Assembly: GCF_900105965.1 (NCBI RefSeq)
Contig: NZ_FNTV01000002.1
Coordinates: 1-64,000, forward strand
From: Arthrobacter alpinus
GTDB lineage: Bacteria; Actinomycetota; Actinomycetes; Actinomycetales; Micrococcaceae
Length of the DNA stretch: 64,000 nucleotides
Direction: 5' to 3'
Of the stretch, positions 52,558-60,773 are shown in pieces. Each line of letters begins with the position of its first letter. Within the stretch, counting starts at the first letter, position 1. A program made the position numbers and the translations under genes. The notes beneath the pieces were generated by a model, which was not told the DNA's origin, did no database searches, and was given only the letters and a program-made list of their open reading frames with translations.

Positions 52558-53484
52558 ACCGGCGCGTTGGAGTCGTTCCGGTGCCTGACAGGTGAGCGCA
52601 TCCAGTGCGACCGGCGGGGATTGGAAGAGACTTTCACCGCGGGCGTTATGCAGTGCAGGCCACAAGCTCGCGGCCCAGGCAACCTCCTGCTCTTCGTCGG
52701 TAAACCGTCTATCACGCGCCTGCTGGTAGGCGTCAATGAAATTTCCCGAGCTTTCGATGGTTGACAGTGTTGGGGTGGCGGTGCTGGCAAAGGCGCCGGA
52801 TGCTGCACCGACGATAGCCGCTTCCGGGAGGGCGACGAGGCTATCCCAATCGTGGACCGCCCATGGGAGGTCTCCTTGCCAGCGAAGATTTTGGCTTTCC
52901 CAGTCGCCGTGCCCAACAACTAGGGGTAAGACTCCTTGTGCCAGTCGCCGCGATACGGAACGGGCAATGTCATGCACGTGTCCAGGTACGAGGTCTTGGT
53001 TCATGGCGTCTACCACTGGATTTGTTGGCCACAAGCCACCCGTTGGGGGATTCCAGTGCATCCACGGAGGCGGTGCGCCAAGCCCGGTGGGGGACTGTGA
53101 TTCAAGAATCTCCATCAGACCCGCCAAGAGTCTGGCTGACCGAGCGGCAAAGGAAACCTCGCCACCGGAGTGCATTTCACCGCCAGCAAGCCATGTCTCA
53201 GCACTGACCACCACACCCGGTTCGAGTAGGTCAGCTCTGGTCAGTGGCCGGGCGCATGGGAAGCCAGCATCGGCAGCAATTCGCTGAATTTGAAGGCATC
53301 GACTGATCCTGTCGGTGGAATCAGGCCGGACCTTGACGGCAACAGTGCCTTGCTCGTCGGAGTCGTAGCGGAACTGATGAGACATTTGACCGCCAGCTTC
53401 GGCACGCAACGACGTGAGAGTGCCGTGGCCGAGCACGCGAAAACACCACGCCTCAACTTCGACGAACATTGATCTCAACACCAT
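52549..53484 (-). CDS. Aminoglycoside-phosphotransferase-family (APH) kinase-like protein
   Basis: 311 residues. The kinase catalytic loop is VVGHGDWESQNLRW (H-G-D-x(4)-N, about 201-214) followed by WAVHDWDSL (metal-binding D-x-D, about 219-227). The N-lobe is RYDSDEQGTVAVKVRP, with the Lys of TVAVK as the ATP ligand. Such proteins phosphorylate antibiotics, choline or other small alcohols; there is no basis for calling resistance. The start codon is uncertain. The 3' end lies inside an intergenic dyad repeat. Confidence 0.82.
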   Translation of the reverse strand: MVLRSMFVEVEAWCFRVLGHGTLTSLRAEAGGQMSHQFRYDSDEQGTVAVKVRPDSTDRISRCLQIQRIAADAGFPCARPLTRADLLEPGVVVSAETWLAGGEMHSGGEVSFAARSARLLAGLMEILESQSPTGLGAPPPWMHWNPPTGGLWPTNPVVDAMNQDLVPGHVHDIARSVSRRLAQGVLPLVVGHGDWESQNLRWQGDLPWAVHDWDSLVALPEAAIVGAASGAFASTATPTLSTIESSGNFIDAYQQARDRRFTDEEQEVAWAASLWPALHNARGESLFQSPPVALDALTCQAPERLQRAGVP

Positions 53485-53563
53485 CGTTCGATTCTACAAA
53501 CAGGGAACCTGCGGCTAGTTCCACCATCGGCCAGGACTCTCTGGTGTCGCATTCTCTACCGCT

Positions 53564-53589
53564 CCGCAAGCGGAACGTCCTGCGGGCAC
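53564..53589 (+). repeat. Intergenic dyad repeat
   Basis: CCGCAAGCGGAACGTC then CTGCGGGCAC, between the divergent APH-like and MerR genes. Confidence 0.8.
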
Positions 53590-53697
53590 CACAAAAGCCG
53601 GGCCAGCCCGCGTCTCGACGGTCCGGAGAATCATCGTTCGGGTGAGGTGGCAGCTGAGCTTTGATCCTCCGGTTGGAGGAGGGGCAATGATCGAAGT

Positions 53698-54510
53698 ATG
53701 TTCACCATCGGCGAGTTCGCCCAGCTAACTAACATCACGGTCAAAGCCCTCCACCACTATGACGAGGTGGGATTGCTTCGGCCCGCAGAAATCGACCCTC
53801 CCAGCCGGTATCGAAGTTATGCAGCCGCTCAGCTAAGACCTGCACTGCTGATTCGAGCACTTCGTGATGTAGACGTTCCACTAAAAGAACTGGCAGACGT
53901 CGTGGATGAAGAGACTGCCACTGTCGCGCTCGAACGACACCACGCCAATCAACAAGCAATGCATGAGGCCCAAGACCGCGCACACGAGCGGGCAAGCGCC
54001 GTTATCCGGACGCATGGAGCGAAGGCACAAGTGCAGGTCCGTGAGGCATGGGCACAACCATTTATTGGTGCAGTCATACGAATCGACGATTCCGATGAGA
54101 ATGGCGACTCCGAAATGAACGATGAGTTCGGTGCGCTGTATGCCGCGGCAAACGAGCTAGGCGTGCAGCCGACTGGTGAATTGTGGACGACCCTCCGATC
54201 CGGTGAACGCGAGTCGATTGATATGGTGTTGTGTCTGGCCATCGGTGGACCGCTAGGCAAAGATTCTGTTGATTCTATTGATTCTGTTTACGAGCTCGGC
54301 GAGCTTCCGCACCGGCGCGAGATTGTCACGGCCTGGCTGGGTGATCAATCAGAACTTGTCGAGGCTGTCCTGCACCCAGCGGTAATGAAAATCTTTGAAG
54401 AGCTCGAAAGAAGCGGGCTGAGCACGAAGCTGGACAATGTCCGGCAGATCAACAAACCCGATGGCGGTGTTGAAGTAGCCACCACCTTGAAAGCGCTTAG
54501 CAGCCCGTAG
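53698..54510 (+). CDS. MerR-family regulator with GyrI-like effector domain
   Basis: 270 residues. The MerR DNA-binding part is MFTIGEFAQLTNITVKALHH (1-20), YDEVGLLRPAEIDPPSRYRS (21-40) and the following helices to about residue 70, then a dimerisation coiled coil (about 75-108). The C-terminal half (about 115-270) resembles the GyrI/SOUL-type multidrug-binding domain of BmrR-like activators. The purine-rich ribosome-binding site is unusually far from this start. Target genes are unknown; the next gene is convergent. Its stop lies in an intergenic repeat. Confidence 0.85.
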   Translation: MFTIGEFAQLTNITVKALHHYDEVGLLRPAEIDPPSRYRSYAAAQLRPALLIRALRDVDVPLKELADVVDEETATVALERHHANQQAMHEAQDRAHERASAVIRTHGAKAQVQVREAWAQPFIGAVIRIDDSDENGDSEMNDEFGALYAAANELGVQPTGELWTTLRSGERESIDMVLCLAIGGPLGKDSVDSIDSVYELGELPHRREIVTAWLGDQSELVEAVLHPAVMKIFEELERSGLSTKLDNVRQINKPDGGVEVATTLKALSSP

Positions 54511-54529
54511 AACGAACCTTAAGCGGGAC
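54505..54529 (+). repeat. Intergenic dyad repeat overlapping the MerR stop codon
   Basis: CCGTAGAACGAACCTT then AAGCGGGAC. The CCG TAG within it is the last codon and stop of the MerR gene, a second case of a repeat ending a gene. Confidence 0.6.
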
Positions 54530-54565
54530 TCTTGCTGCTGGGAGAAGTCTGATTCCCTGTGCGGA

Positions 54566-55072
54566 TCAGTTGCCGAGCAGGTTCTTCGTCATTGCGTAGT
54601 TGGTTAGCTGCACGCCGACCATCACGGGATGTTGTTTTGCCTTGACGACGAACCCGTAGCGCTCGAAGAACGGTCGGGCCGTGATGCTGACATCGGCGGT
54701 CAGTTCTGCCAGACGCTCTGCGCGCGCGTGAGCCTCCACGTGGGCAAGCAGGAGGCGTGCTACCCCGAGTCGTAGGTACCGCGGGGAAACGAACATCATG
54801 TCTATATACCCTTTCGGGTCTACGTCGGAGAAGCCTGCTGGCTTTCCATCCACGGTCGCCAGGTAACTGTTCCGCGCGTTCATCGCGGCGTGCCAGGTGG
54901 ACAGTTCGCGCGCTTCTGGCCGTGCCCACGCCTGAATCTGCTCGGGCGAGTAATCGGCGGCAGCGGTTTCGGTCACTGCGCCAAGGAAGATCGCCATGGT
55001 GTCTGCAGCGTCCGAGAGACGGTACGGACGAATGGCGACTACTGGCACATTGGTGTTTGTTTTCAGGTCCAC
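54566..55072 (-). CDS. GNAT acetyltransferase, YafP-like
   Basis: 168 residues. The GNAT fold is clear: VAIRPYRLSDAADTMAIFLG, SYLATVDGKPAGFSDVDPKG, MMFVSPRYLRLGVARLLLAH (acetyl-CoA loop about 91-110; the conserved Arg is in R-L-G-V-A) and ITARPFFERYGFVVKAKQHP. AAADYSPEQIQAWA resembles YafP/ElaA-type enzymes. Substrate unknown; single-gene unit. Confidence 0.82.
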   Translation of the reverse strand: MDLKTNTNVPVVAIRPYRLSDAADTMAIFLGAVTETAAADYSPEQIQAWARPEARELSTWHAAMNARNSYLATVDGKPAGFSDVDPKGYIDMMFVSPRYLRLGVARLLLAHVEAHARAERLAELTADVSITARPFFERYGFVVKAKQHPVMVGVQLTNYAMTKNLLGN

Positions 55073-55176
55073 AGAATAAGCATCCCACCGCGCCTGTCCA
55101 TGACCGCGCGGCGCTTATCGTGTCCCGTAGCCGAACGTTGGCCGGGCGCTGACAATGTCGTTTACAGGTGCGGGTT

Positions 55177-55485
55177 CTACTCGTCGTATTCCACGTCAGC
55201 GAAGGCTCTGACTTCTTCACGAAGTTGCTCGGCGATACTGGCACCCTCCACGTTCCAAGCTGTTTTGTTTGCAGGCGAGCTCCAACCGCCGTCGTACACG
55301 TTCTCGGCATCCCAGGCGTCGTACCATGTGCGAAGTCTGAGTGTGAGGCCCTGCGACAGCCCAAAGTCCGCGGGCTCCATTGTGTATTTCGTCGGTCGCT
55401 CAACAGTGCCGTTCTCCCACAGTGGCCACCGATGGCCGTAGTCAGGAAACAGGCGGATGACGCGACGGACGGATTTCTCTGCCAT
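55177..55485 (-). CDS. Unknown 102-aa protein
   Basis: Residues VRRVIRLFPDYGHRWPLWEN, then MEPADFGLSQGLTLRLRTWY and EQLREEVRAFADVEYDE suggest a compact soluble protein with acidic C-terminus. The composition is natural, with Trp and Tyr evenly spread, unlike a random frame. No family recognised. Isolated from neighbours by more than 100 bp on both sides. Confidence 0.5.
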   Translation of the reverse strand: MAEKSVRRVIRLFPDYGHRWPLWENGTVERPTKYTMEPADFGLSQGLTLRLRTWYDAWDAENVYDGGWSSPANKTAWNVEGASIAEQLREEVRAFADVEYDE

Positions 55486-55593
55486 GACCGAAGCCTAAGC
55501 CTCTAGGGGGCGGATGGTTACAACTTCCTTCCGTTGCTCACATCCCGCGCGCATCGCGGGTCCGGCTGCAGGTGATCAACATAGGCTGTTGGG

Positions 55594-56084
55594 ATGGGCA
55601 TGGAGTATAGAAAGTTGGACTTGCGTGACGTGGCATCACTGCAGACCTTGTCGGAATCAAATTCTGGGTATTCTCGCCGGGTCTGGGGTCGAGATCCTCA
55701 ACGGGCTGACGGCCACGCAATACTCACGGCGTTGCCTCCTGGCATCAACACGGACGCTAAACATGCCTGGGGTTTGTGGATGTGATCCGTGGATACCCGA
55801 GTCCGAATGTGGCCTATATCGGATTGCTGATGACGGCCGGAGGTCAATCGCGTCGTGGACTGGGACGGGAAATATTCAAATTCGTATTGGGGGAGATTCG
55901 TAGGTGGCATGGTGTATCCGTCGTTCGTCTTGGTATCGTGGCGTCCAATGCCGAGGTGGCTGTGCCGTTCTGGCAATCCCTCGGATTCGCACGGACGGGA
56001 GAATCGAAACCCCATGTTGATGGACCCGTTTCCAGCACGGTGACCTTATGGGAATATCCCATCCCAGCCCCGAACTCAATGTAA
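55594..56084 (+). pseudogene. GNAT acetyltransferase split by a frameshift
   Basis: The first frame (55594-55785) gives MGMEYRKLDLRDVASLQTLS and ends at a stop just past KHAWG. The second frame (to 56084) continues naturally as GFVDVIRGYPSPNVAYIGLL, MTAGGQSRRGLGREIFKFVL (acetyl-CoA loop) and ASNAEVAVPFWQSLGFARTG. The frames join within the GGGG run near 55770. Together they make a complete GNAT protein of about 163 residues. A base-calling error in the G run is as likely as true inactivation. Confidence 0.75.
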
Positions 56085-56156
56085 CTGGTTCGATCGCCGG
56101 CGTGTACGGCCCGACACGGCAGAGCCGAGTACGGTGCTGCCGATTGGATCCATAGT

Positions 56157-56181
56157 CCGTATGCCGAACCCTTGCTGTGAC
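56157..56181 (+). repeat. Intergenic dyad repeat, degenerate
   Basis: CCGTATGCCGAACCC then TTGCTGTGAC. Its first 13 bases match the copy at 56750. Confidence 0.45.
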
Positions 56182-56191
56182 ACGAATCGAG

Positions 56192-56614
56192 TCAGACAGT
56201 GGCAACGGTCACGTCTCGGCCGACGATCATAGCTAGGAGATCATCTAGAGTTCCGTGGCACTTCTCCAACTCGGGTAGGTGGTAGAACGTGCTGGTGGAC
56301 TCAAGGTTGTTGATGACTTCGTCCGGCGAATGCAGGATTGTTCTTCTGCCTTGACCGATCGCGATGCCAAGCTCAACATGCGTGCCTTTCCCACCTGGAA
56401 GCAGGATCACGACGACGTCGGCGCCTAGTACTGCATCTCTCTCCTGCTGACCGATGGAGCGCAGATCACCGAGGGTGACTGTACCCGCATCGTGCGCCGA
56501 CGCGTTCTGGGTCCAGTCGTACGTGTTGACGTAGCCCTTGCTTTCCAAGTTTTGCGCGACGTACCGGACGTTGACGATATTCCTGAAGCTCGACGCAACA
56601 TAGAACCTCTTCAA
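56192..56614 (-). CDS. Nucleoside 2-deoxyribosyltransferase-like protein
   Basis: 140 residues from TTG 56614, which has AGGAGG 8 nt upstream; a longer frame to 56743 lacks such a site. RFYVASSFRNIVNVRYVAQN, GYVNTYDWTQNA, RDAVLGADVVVILLPGGKGT and HVELGIAIGQGRRTILHSPD reflect the Rossmann-like nucleoside 2-deoxyribosyltransferase/TIR-like fold, with the Glu of HVELGIA in the place of the catalytic Glu. The family includes base-exchange enzymes and NAD-related signalling proteins; which applies is not known. Confidence 0.7.
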   Translation of the reverse strand: MKRFYVASSFRNIVNVRYVAQNLESKGYVNTYDWTQNASAHDAGTVTLGDLRSIGQQERDAVLGADVVVILLPGGKGTHVELGIAIGQGRRTILHSPDEVINNLESTSTFYHLPELEKCHGTLDDLLAMIVGRDVTVATV

Positions 56615-56749
56615 AGTTTCTGCCTCCTGATTGGAACTGTGCTCATTATTCCTTACGGGCGACAACGCCGTTCGAACGCGAACATTTCCTAGAAATAGTT
56701 GCAGCGGCCAAAAGCGCTGCGGGCAACCGCTTACGATGCTCACCCATAT

Positions 56750-57353
56750 CCGTATGCCGAACGCTCTGCGGTCACGTGATGCTTTCTAAGATTCCCAGCG
56801 GAGCTCGATACCGTCCGTCAAGCCTGTCGGATGAAGCCCTTGGTTTCGTGCGACGCCCATGGAGGCGTGATGCTCAGGATGTACGTATGCCTCGAGACCA
56901 GTCACGCCTTTAGAATGCAACCAATTGGCCATCGCCCTGACGCCTTCGGATGCTATCCCTTGGCCCTGGTGGGTGGGTGAAATTACCCAGGCAATGTTGG
57001 CGACCACCTCGGACGCTTTCCGCTCTAAAGTTGCTTGAACGAACCCTACTGGCGCGCTGCCACCTATTGGTTTCACAATCCAGTTGAACCAACCCTGGGA
57101 CCGGTCCTCGGATTGTCCGAATGCCTGCAACGTGTAGCGGCGTTGCAGCTGTTCAAGCGAGGGGGCTTCGCCTCCGGTGTATTCGTACAAAGAAGCGTCT
57201 GCCAAGACTTCGACCATTTCTGGCGCATGTTCCACCGAGAGCGGCTCCAGGCGTAGACGCTCCGACGTGATGGATTCAATCTTTGGCCAGGTCATGAGTC
57301 GATCATGACAGATCGGTCTGGACTGCACGCAAGCCGAACCTTCTACGGGGCAG
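56750..57353. repeat. Right copy of the duplicated GNAT gene unit
   Basis: Direct repeat of 39436-40048 at 17.3 kb. Both borders are dyad repeats (56750-56775 and 57329-57353). Bases 56810-57320 differ from the left copy at only a few positions, such as the cluster near 57124-57150, while the ends are more diverged. Confidence 0.85.
56786..57295 (-). CDS. GNAT acetyltransferase (copy 2 of 2)
   Basis: 169 residues from ATG 57295, nearly identical to the protein at 39483-39992. I see five differences: ADASLYEY for ADISLYEY, LQRRY for LHRRY, LQAFG for LQTFG, and ELRWES for EIRWKS. The catalytic and acetyl-CoA loops are the same. High identity in the middle with diverged flanks suggests either recent copying or gene conversion between the units. 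Confidence 0.87.
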   Translation of the reverse strand: MTWPKIESITSERLRLEPLSVEHAPEMVEVLADASLYEYTGGEAPSLEQLQRRYTLQAFGQSEDRSQGWFNWIVKPIGGSAPVGFVQATLERKASEVVANIAWVISPTHQGQGIASEGVRAMANWLHSKGVTGLEAYVHPEHHASMGVARNQGLHPTGLTDGIELRWES

Positions 57354-57372
57354 TGGGCTTCGACAAGTGGAA

Positions 57373-57846
57373 CTAGTCCGTGACTGGTGTCATGGACCAT
57401 GTACCGTCACGTTTCTCTGCGTTCCAGGACTGGTTGCTTTCATATTCGATAGGGTGTGACTCGCCTTGGCAAAAGTCAACTGCTGTTCTTTCGATAGAAA
57501 TGCGGCTGACGTTATTCTGCTCAGAAAAGAGTAGCCACTGCACGGAATCCGTCGACGTCGTGTCGAGATTCTGCACTTCGTTGGCGAACCTTTCTGGAAT
57601 CAGACTCGTGTCACTGTAAGGGCAGACAATCAGGACCGTATCCCACAAGGGGATAGGAGCGCCGACGCCTGTTCCTCGTGGAAGCGAGAAGGTGCCCTGT
57701 AAATTATCAGCGACATCTATTAACGACTCTTGGTAACCAGAATCTTGCCCGCACCCTGTGACCGAAGCTCCGAGGAGCAACATCACTGTTGGAAAAACCC
57801 ATTTACCTCGGGACTGAACCGGTTTCTTGCCCTGTCGAAGATCCAT
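57373..57846 (-). CDS. Putative lipoprotein
   Basis: 157 residues from ATG 57846. A basic start (MDLRQGKKPVQSRGKW) and hydrophobic stretch lead to a lipobox ending SVTGC with the acylated Cys at about 32, followed by GQDSGYQES. The mature part has PIPLWDTVLIVCPYSDTSLI and VDFCQGESHPIEY, so two more cysteines could form a disulfide. It should be anchored outside the cytoplasmic membrane. No family recognised; single-gene unit next to the duplicated GNAT. Confidence 0.65.
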   Translation of the reverse strand: MDLRQGKKPVQSRGKWVFPTVMLLLGASVTGCGQDSGYQESLIDVADNLQGTFSLPRGTGVGAPIPLWDTVLIVCPYSDTSLIPERFANEVQNLDTTSTDSVQWLLFSEQNNVSRISIERTAVDFCQGESHPIEYESNQSWNAEKRDGTWSMTPVTD

Positions 57847-57955
57847 GAGTCCATCATGTCCCACGAATCTAGAGACTGCAGGCCCACACGCTCCTCAACT
57901 CGTCAATTCCATTTGGGATTGTCCTTCGGACGGTACGGGTTAGCTGGAACTTGGG

Positions 57956-58099
57956 GTGTGGCTGTTGGATTCGTTGGGTGGAATTGCCGCTGTTTTGCTC
58001 GGTGTCCTCTTGGCCGCGTGTGCAAAAGCTAGGAGTGGCCGTGAGGCGTGGCCTCATTTGGGAGTGATTCGAAGATGCGGTAGCAGCCCCGACTATTGA
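57956..58099 (+). CDS. Possible 47-aa membrane protein
   Basis: A GTG-started frame encodes MWLLDSLGGIAAVLLGVLLA followed by ACAKARSGREAWP: one membrane segment with a basic flank. The ribosome-binding site is weak, so this is tentative. It fills part of the gap before the GtrA gene. Confidence 0.3.
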   Translation: MWLLDSLGGIAAVLLGVLLAACAKARSGREAWPHLGVIRRCGSSPDY

Positions 58100-58144
58100 G
58101 CTTGTTATCCTTGGACAAGGAATTGCACTTTTCGGAAAGGCCGC

Positions 58145-58654
58145 ATGAACCTCGCCAATAAAATTAGAGCGCTTGTCGTATTGCTGTGGCGAGAAGTCCT
58201 CAAATTCGGGACTGTAGGTGGACTGGGTTGGGTCATAGATAACGGTATTTACACGCTCTTATGGCACGGGCCCATGTCCGACAGCACCATCAAAGCCCGC
58301 GTGGTCTCTACAGCGATTGCCACCTTGTTCGCCTGGTTCGCCAACAGATACTGGACCTTCAGACACCGCCGCTCAGAACAAGTGTGGAAAGAATTCAGCC
58401 TGTTCTTACTCATGAACGGATTAGGCCTAGGCATTGTCCTGGTCTGCCAAGTCATCTCACGCTACGTCCTAGGCTTCACCAGCTTTACAGCGGACTTCAT
58501 TGCTGGTGGTGTCATAGGCCTCGTCCTTGGCACCATTTTCAGATTCTTGGCCTACCGCTACTTCGTCTTCACCGAAGAACTCAGCTCAGAATTTGAACCG
58601 ATTCCGGAAAGACCCCTCACGCCCAGTGGAACCGCAACCACCGGTTCCCGCTAA
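58145..58654 (+). CDS. GtrA-family membrane protein
   Basis: 169 residues with four membrane segments (about 20-40, 52-70, 87-107, 117-137). KFGTVGGLGWVIDNGIYTLL, TLFAWFANRYWTFRHRRS and RFLAYRYFVFTEE are hallmarks of the GtrA family, which flips or supports undecaprenyl-linked sugars for cell-wall polysaccharide decoration. GGAAAGG precedes the start. No glycosyltransferase partner is adjacent. Confidence 0.9.
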   Translation: MNLANKIRALVVLLWREVLKFGTVGGLGWVIDNGIYTLLWHGPMSDSTIKARVVSTAIATLFAWFANRYWTFRHRRSEQVWKEFSLFLLMNGLGLGIVLVCQVISRYVLGFTSFTADFIAGGVIGLVLGTIFRFLAYRYFVFTEELSSEFEPIPERPLTPSGTATTGSR

Positions 58655-58783
58655 GCCTCCCTGCTCAATGGCAAGTCAAGGCCATTATGAGTCGCTCTCA
58701 TGATTTATCCAGACCCAGCAAGTCAGCTCCGCACTTCCTCCCGTAGATGGAACCTTGACCGGAAAACTCAATCCGGCGTTCTC

Positions 58784-59416
58784 TCAAAGCAGCGCAACGC
58801 TGCTGCCATCAACCACCAACGCCTGGCCGTCTCGAAGCGCCCAGTACTGTTTGCCATCTTGAGCGTAAGCGGCAGCCACCTGAGTCAGGATCTCGCGTTC
58901 CGGGTGATCCGAGGTTCCGAGATGCGGCACAAAGGGCCGGTCGAGAATATTGAGGCCGTCGTACTTGACTGCTCCATATTGCAGCAAAGCATCGTCCGTT
59001 GAATCGCACTCTTCGAGACCCAACAGGCTCGGGGCGAGGACGCAACCCCCAGCACTGAAACCGGCGTAGACCAAGGCATCGACCTTGAGGCGATCCACAA
59101 TGATCGCGTCGGCTCCTGATCGGGCCATCGCAGCCCGGAGCGTGAAGACGTTGCCGCCCCGGACCCAGACAAAGTCCGGTTGACCAAACTTCACGGAAAG
59201 GCTCTCGGGATCGTACAACCGAAGGTCGAGCTCATGTGCAGTGAGTCCAATGCCCGCGAGATTCGTGAGCTGGCGTTCAGTTTCTATTCGCCGCGCATCA
59301 GGGTCAGCACCATCAAAAGCGTTCATGATGATCCACCCGTTCCTTTTACCCCGAACTAGGCTCGTGAAGGATTCGGGACGGTCACCAAGCTGGTAAGAAG
59401 ACAGATAGAGGCGCAT
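58784..59416 (-). CDS. Peptidase E-like (S51) serine peptidase
   Basis: 210 residues from ATG 59416 (MRLYLSSYQLG). The fold of peptidase E/cyanophycinase is shown by GWIIMNAFDGADPDARR, DFVWVRGGNVFTLRAAMARS (about 83-102) and the nucleophile elbow YAGFSAGGCVLAP (Ser in G-x-S-A-G, about 118-130). Peptidase E releases N-terminal aspartate from dipeptides; relatives degrade cyanophycin. Normal length, cytoplasmic. Single-gene unit. Confidence 0.85.
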   Translation of the reverse strand: MRLYLSSYQLGDRPESFTSLVRGKRNGWIIMNAFDGADPDARRIETERQLTNLAGIGLTAHELDLRLYDPESLSVKFGQPDFVWVRGGNVFTLRAAMARSGADAIIVDRLKVDALVYAGFSAGGCVLAPSLLGLEECDSTDDALLQYGAVKYDGLNILDRPFVPHLGTSDHPEREILTQVAAAYAQDGKQYWALRDGQALVVDGSSVALL

Positions 59417-59482
59417 GGTGCCATTGTCCCTACTTAAACGCAGAGAGTCATTTTCCAATGAACTATGAGCGTCCGCATCTGC

Positions 59483-59506
59483 CCGATGGGGAACCTCTAG
59501 TGGGAA
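59483..59506 (+). repeat. Intergenic dyad repeat
   Basis: CCGATGGGGAACCTC then TAGTGGGAAA, a diverged copy upstream of the peptidase E gene, in the 269-bp spacer. Confidence 0.5.
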
Positions 59507-59685
59507 AACCTTCGACAGAATGGGTTCGAACCGACTAAAGCACCCGAACACTACTCGTTGTCACGGCAAATCTTTCAAGATCCCGCATAGCTAATTTCGC
59601 GCCGATCGGCACAAGTCTCCAATGGCTTCGATTGTCTCGTACTCTTGTGGTCGCGCGATTCGTTCCCTGCGCCAGGGCTTCGACG

Positions 59686-60195
59686 TCAGTCGGGGGTGTA
59701 GGGGCTGATCTCCAGCTGGTCAGCTCCGTGATCGTGCAATGCCTTGACGACACGTTGTGTGGCGATGAAAGTATAGTTCTGATATGGCTGGCCGTAGAGG
59801 TTCTGAATGTCAGAGCCCGGGAACGGATCGGTCGCGAAGCCGGTATATCCCTCGACAGGCGAGCCCGCGTGGTCTCGAACCTCGACGTCGAAGGTTCGGT
59901 AACCGGTGACCTCAGCGGCGCGAAGTGCCTCGATGAAACGAGTGGAGGCAATCTTCAACGCGATCCCACCGGTCCACAGCAGGTCACCGTACTTCTTGCC
60001 TCCGTTGTAGGGAGCAAGCCATACCGGGAAGGGAAGTTCTTCAGGACGCCAGTCCTCGATGAACGGGTAGACACTGGTGACACCGTCGGGCATGTACCAG
60101 GGTTCTCCGGTGATCTTCGGCTTACCTTGCCCGCAGACGCCGAGCCACACGTAATTGCGTTTTGAACTGGCCTCTATGCGAACCCACTCGGACAT
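59686..60195 (-). CDS. Unknown 169-aa protein
   Basis: ATG 60195 follows AAAGGTGAG, a good ribosome-binding site; a longer frame extends to 60333. Key segments are MSEWVRIEASSKRNYVWLGV, EPWYMPDGVTSVYPFIEDW, LPFPVWLAPYNGGKKYGDLL, GIALKIASTRFIEALRAAEV and GYTGFATDPFPGSDIQNLYG. The composition is that of a soluble globular protein rich in Tyr and Trp. I do not recognise a family. Neighbours give no clue. Confidence 0.6.
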   Translation of the reverse strand: MSEWVRIEASSKRNYVWLGVCGQGKPKITGEPWYMPDGVTSVYPFIEDWRPEELPFPVWLAPYNGGKKYGDLLWTGGIALKIASTRFIEALRAAEVTGYRTFDVEVRDHAGSPVEGYTGFATDPFPGSDIQNLYGQPYQNYTFIATQRVVKALHDHGADQLEISPYTPD

Positions 60196-60343
60196 ACGCT
60201 CACCTTTCATCAACGGTAGTAGTTCGAGTCTATGACCTTCATCGACATGTTGAACTGAAGGATGACGGTCGCTCACGCGTTCGGTGTGGATCGCAGCGAT
60301 AAATGGCGGCTTTTTCGCAACGCTGAATGTCACCCCCTAGTGT

Positions 60344-60368
60344 CCGCCAGCCGAACCTCCTGCGGGAC
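60344..60368 (+). repeat. Intergenic dyad repeat
   Basis: CCGCCAGCCGAACCTCC then TGCGGGAC, close to consensus on the right arm, 149 bp upstream of the 169-aa gene. Confidence 0.8.
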
Positions 60369-60528
60369 ACCACCTGCACTCGCTTCGAGGGGCCGGCACT
60401 CTCGGTGGCCCGGTTGCATTATTGCACTTTCTTCTGGAAGCCATAGACACGTTCCATAAGCCTGCGTAGGGTTCGCTTTAGGTCAAATTCTTGCCACCGG
60501 ACAATGCGTAAAGGGGTGTGAAGCAATC

Positions 60529-60633
60529 ATGCGCAAAGTACGATGGGCCGCCGTCCTTGGACTTTCATGTGGTCTTGTCGGAGGAGCGGATTCCGGGGTC
60601 GTAGCCGATACATTTATCCAGCTGGCTAGCTGA
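60529..60633 (+). CDS. 34-aa small hydrophobic peptide
   Basis: MRKVRWAAVLGLSCGLVGGA then DSGVVADTFIQLAS. AAAGGGGTG lies about 10 nt upstream. A basic start and a hydrophobic core suggest a membrane peptide. It is followed 21 nt later by a second small membrane ORF with its own AGGAG, so the pair looks like a mini-operon. Confidence 0.45.
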   Translation: MRKVRWAAVLGLSCGLVGGADSGVVADTFIQLAS

Positions 60634-60654
60634 AAACCTCTCAGGAGACTCAAA

Positions 60655-60741
60655 TTGTCTACAGCAATAGTATTGGCCGGAATTGTCGGTATTTTATGCG
60701 CTCTGATCGTAATGTTTATGTTCAATCGACGCAAAAAGTAG
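60655..60741 (+). CDS. 28-aa single-TM peptide
   Basis: A TTG start preceded by AGGAG (60643-60647, 7-nt spacing) encodes MSTAIVLAGIVGILCALIVM then FMFNRRKK. It is one membrane helix with a strongly basic C-terminal end, the usual build of real small membrane proteins. Confidence 0.5.
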   Translation: MSTAIVLAGIVGILCALIVMFMFNRRKK

Positions 60742-60773
60742 ATCCATGAGTTGCGATTGGCTACCTTCGCGAT

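Noticed and set aside
52549..53484. Aminoglycoside resistance gene
   Set aside because: The kinase motifs are present, but the family has many other substrates, and nothing here points to an antibiotic.
59510..59560. tRNA-like GGTTCGAACC stretch
   Set aside because: Only the T-loop-like bases are present; no acceptor stem or anticodon arm can be folded around it.
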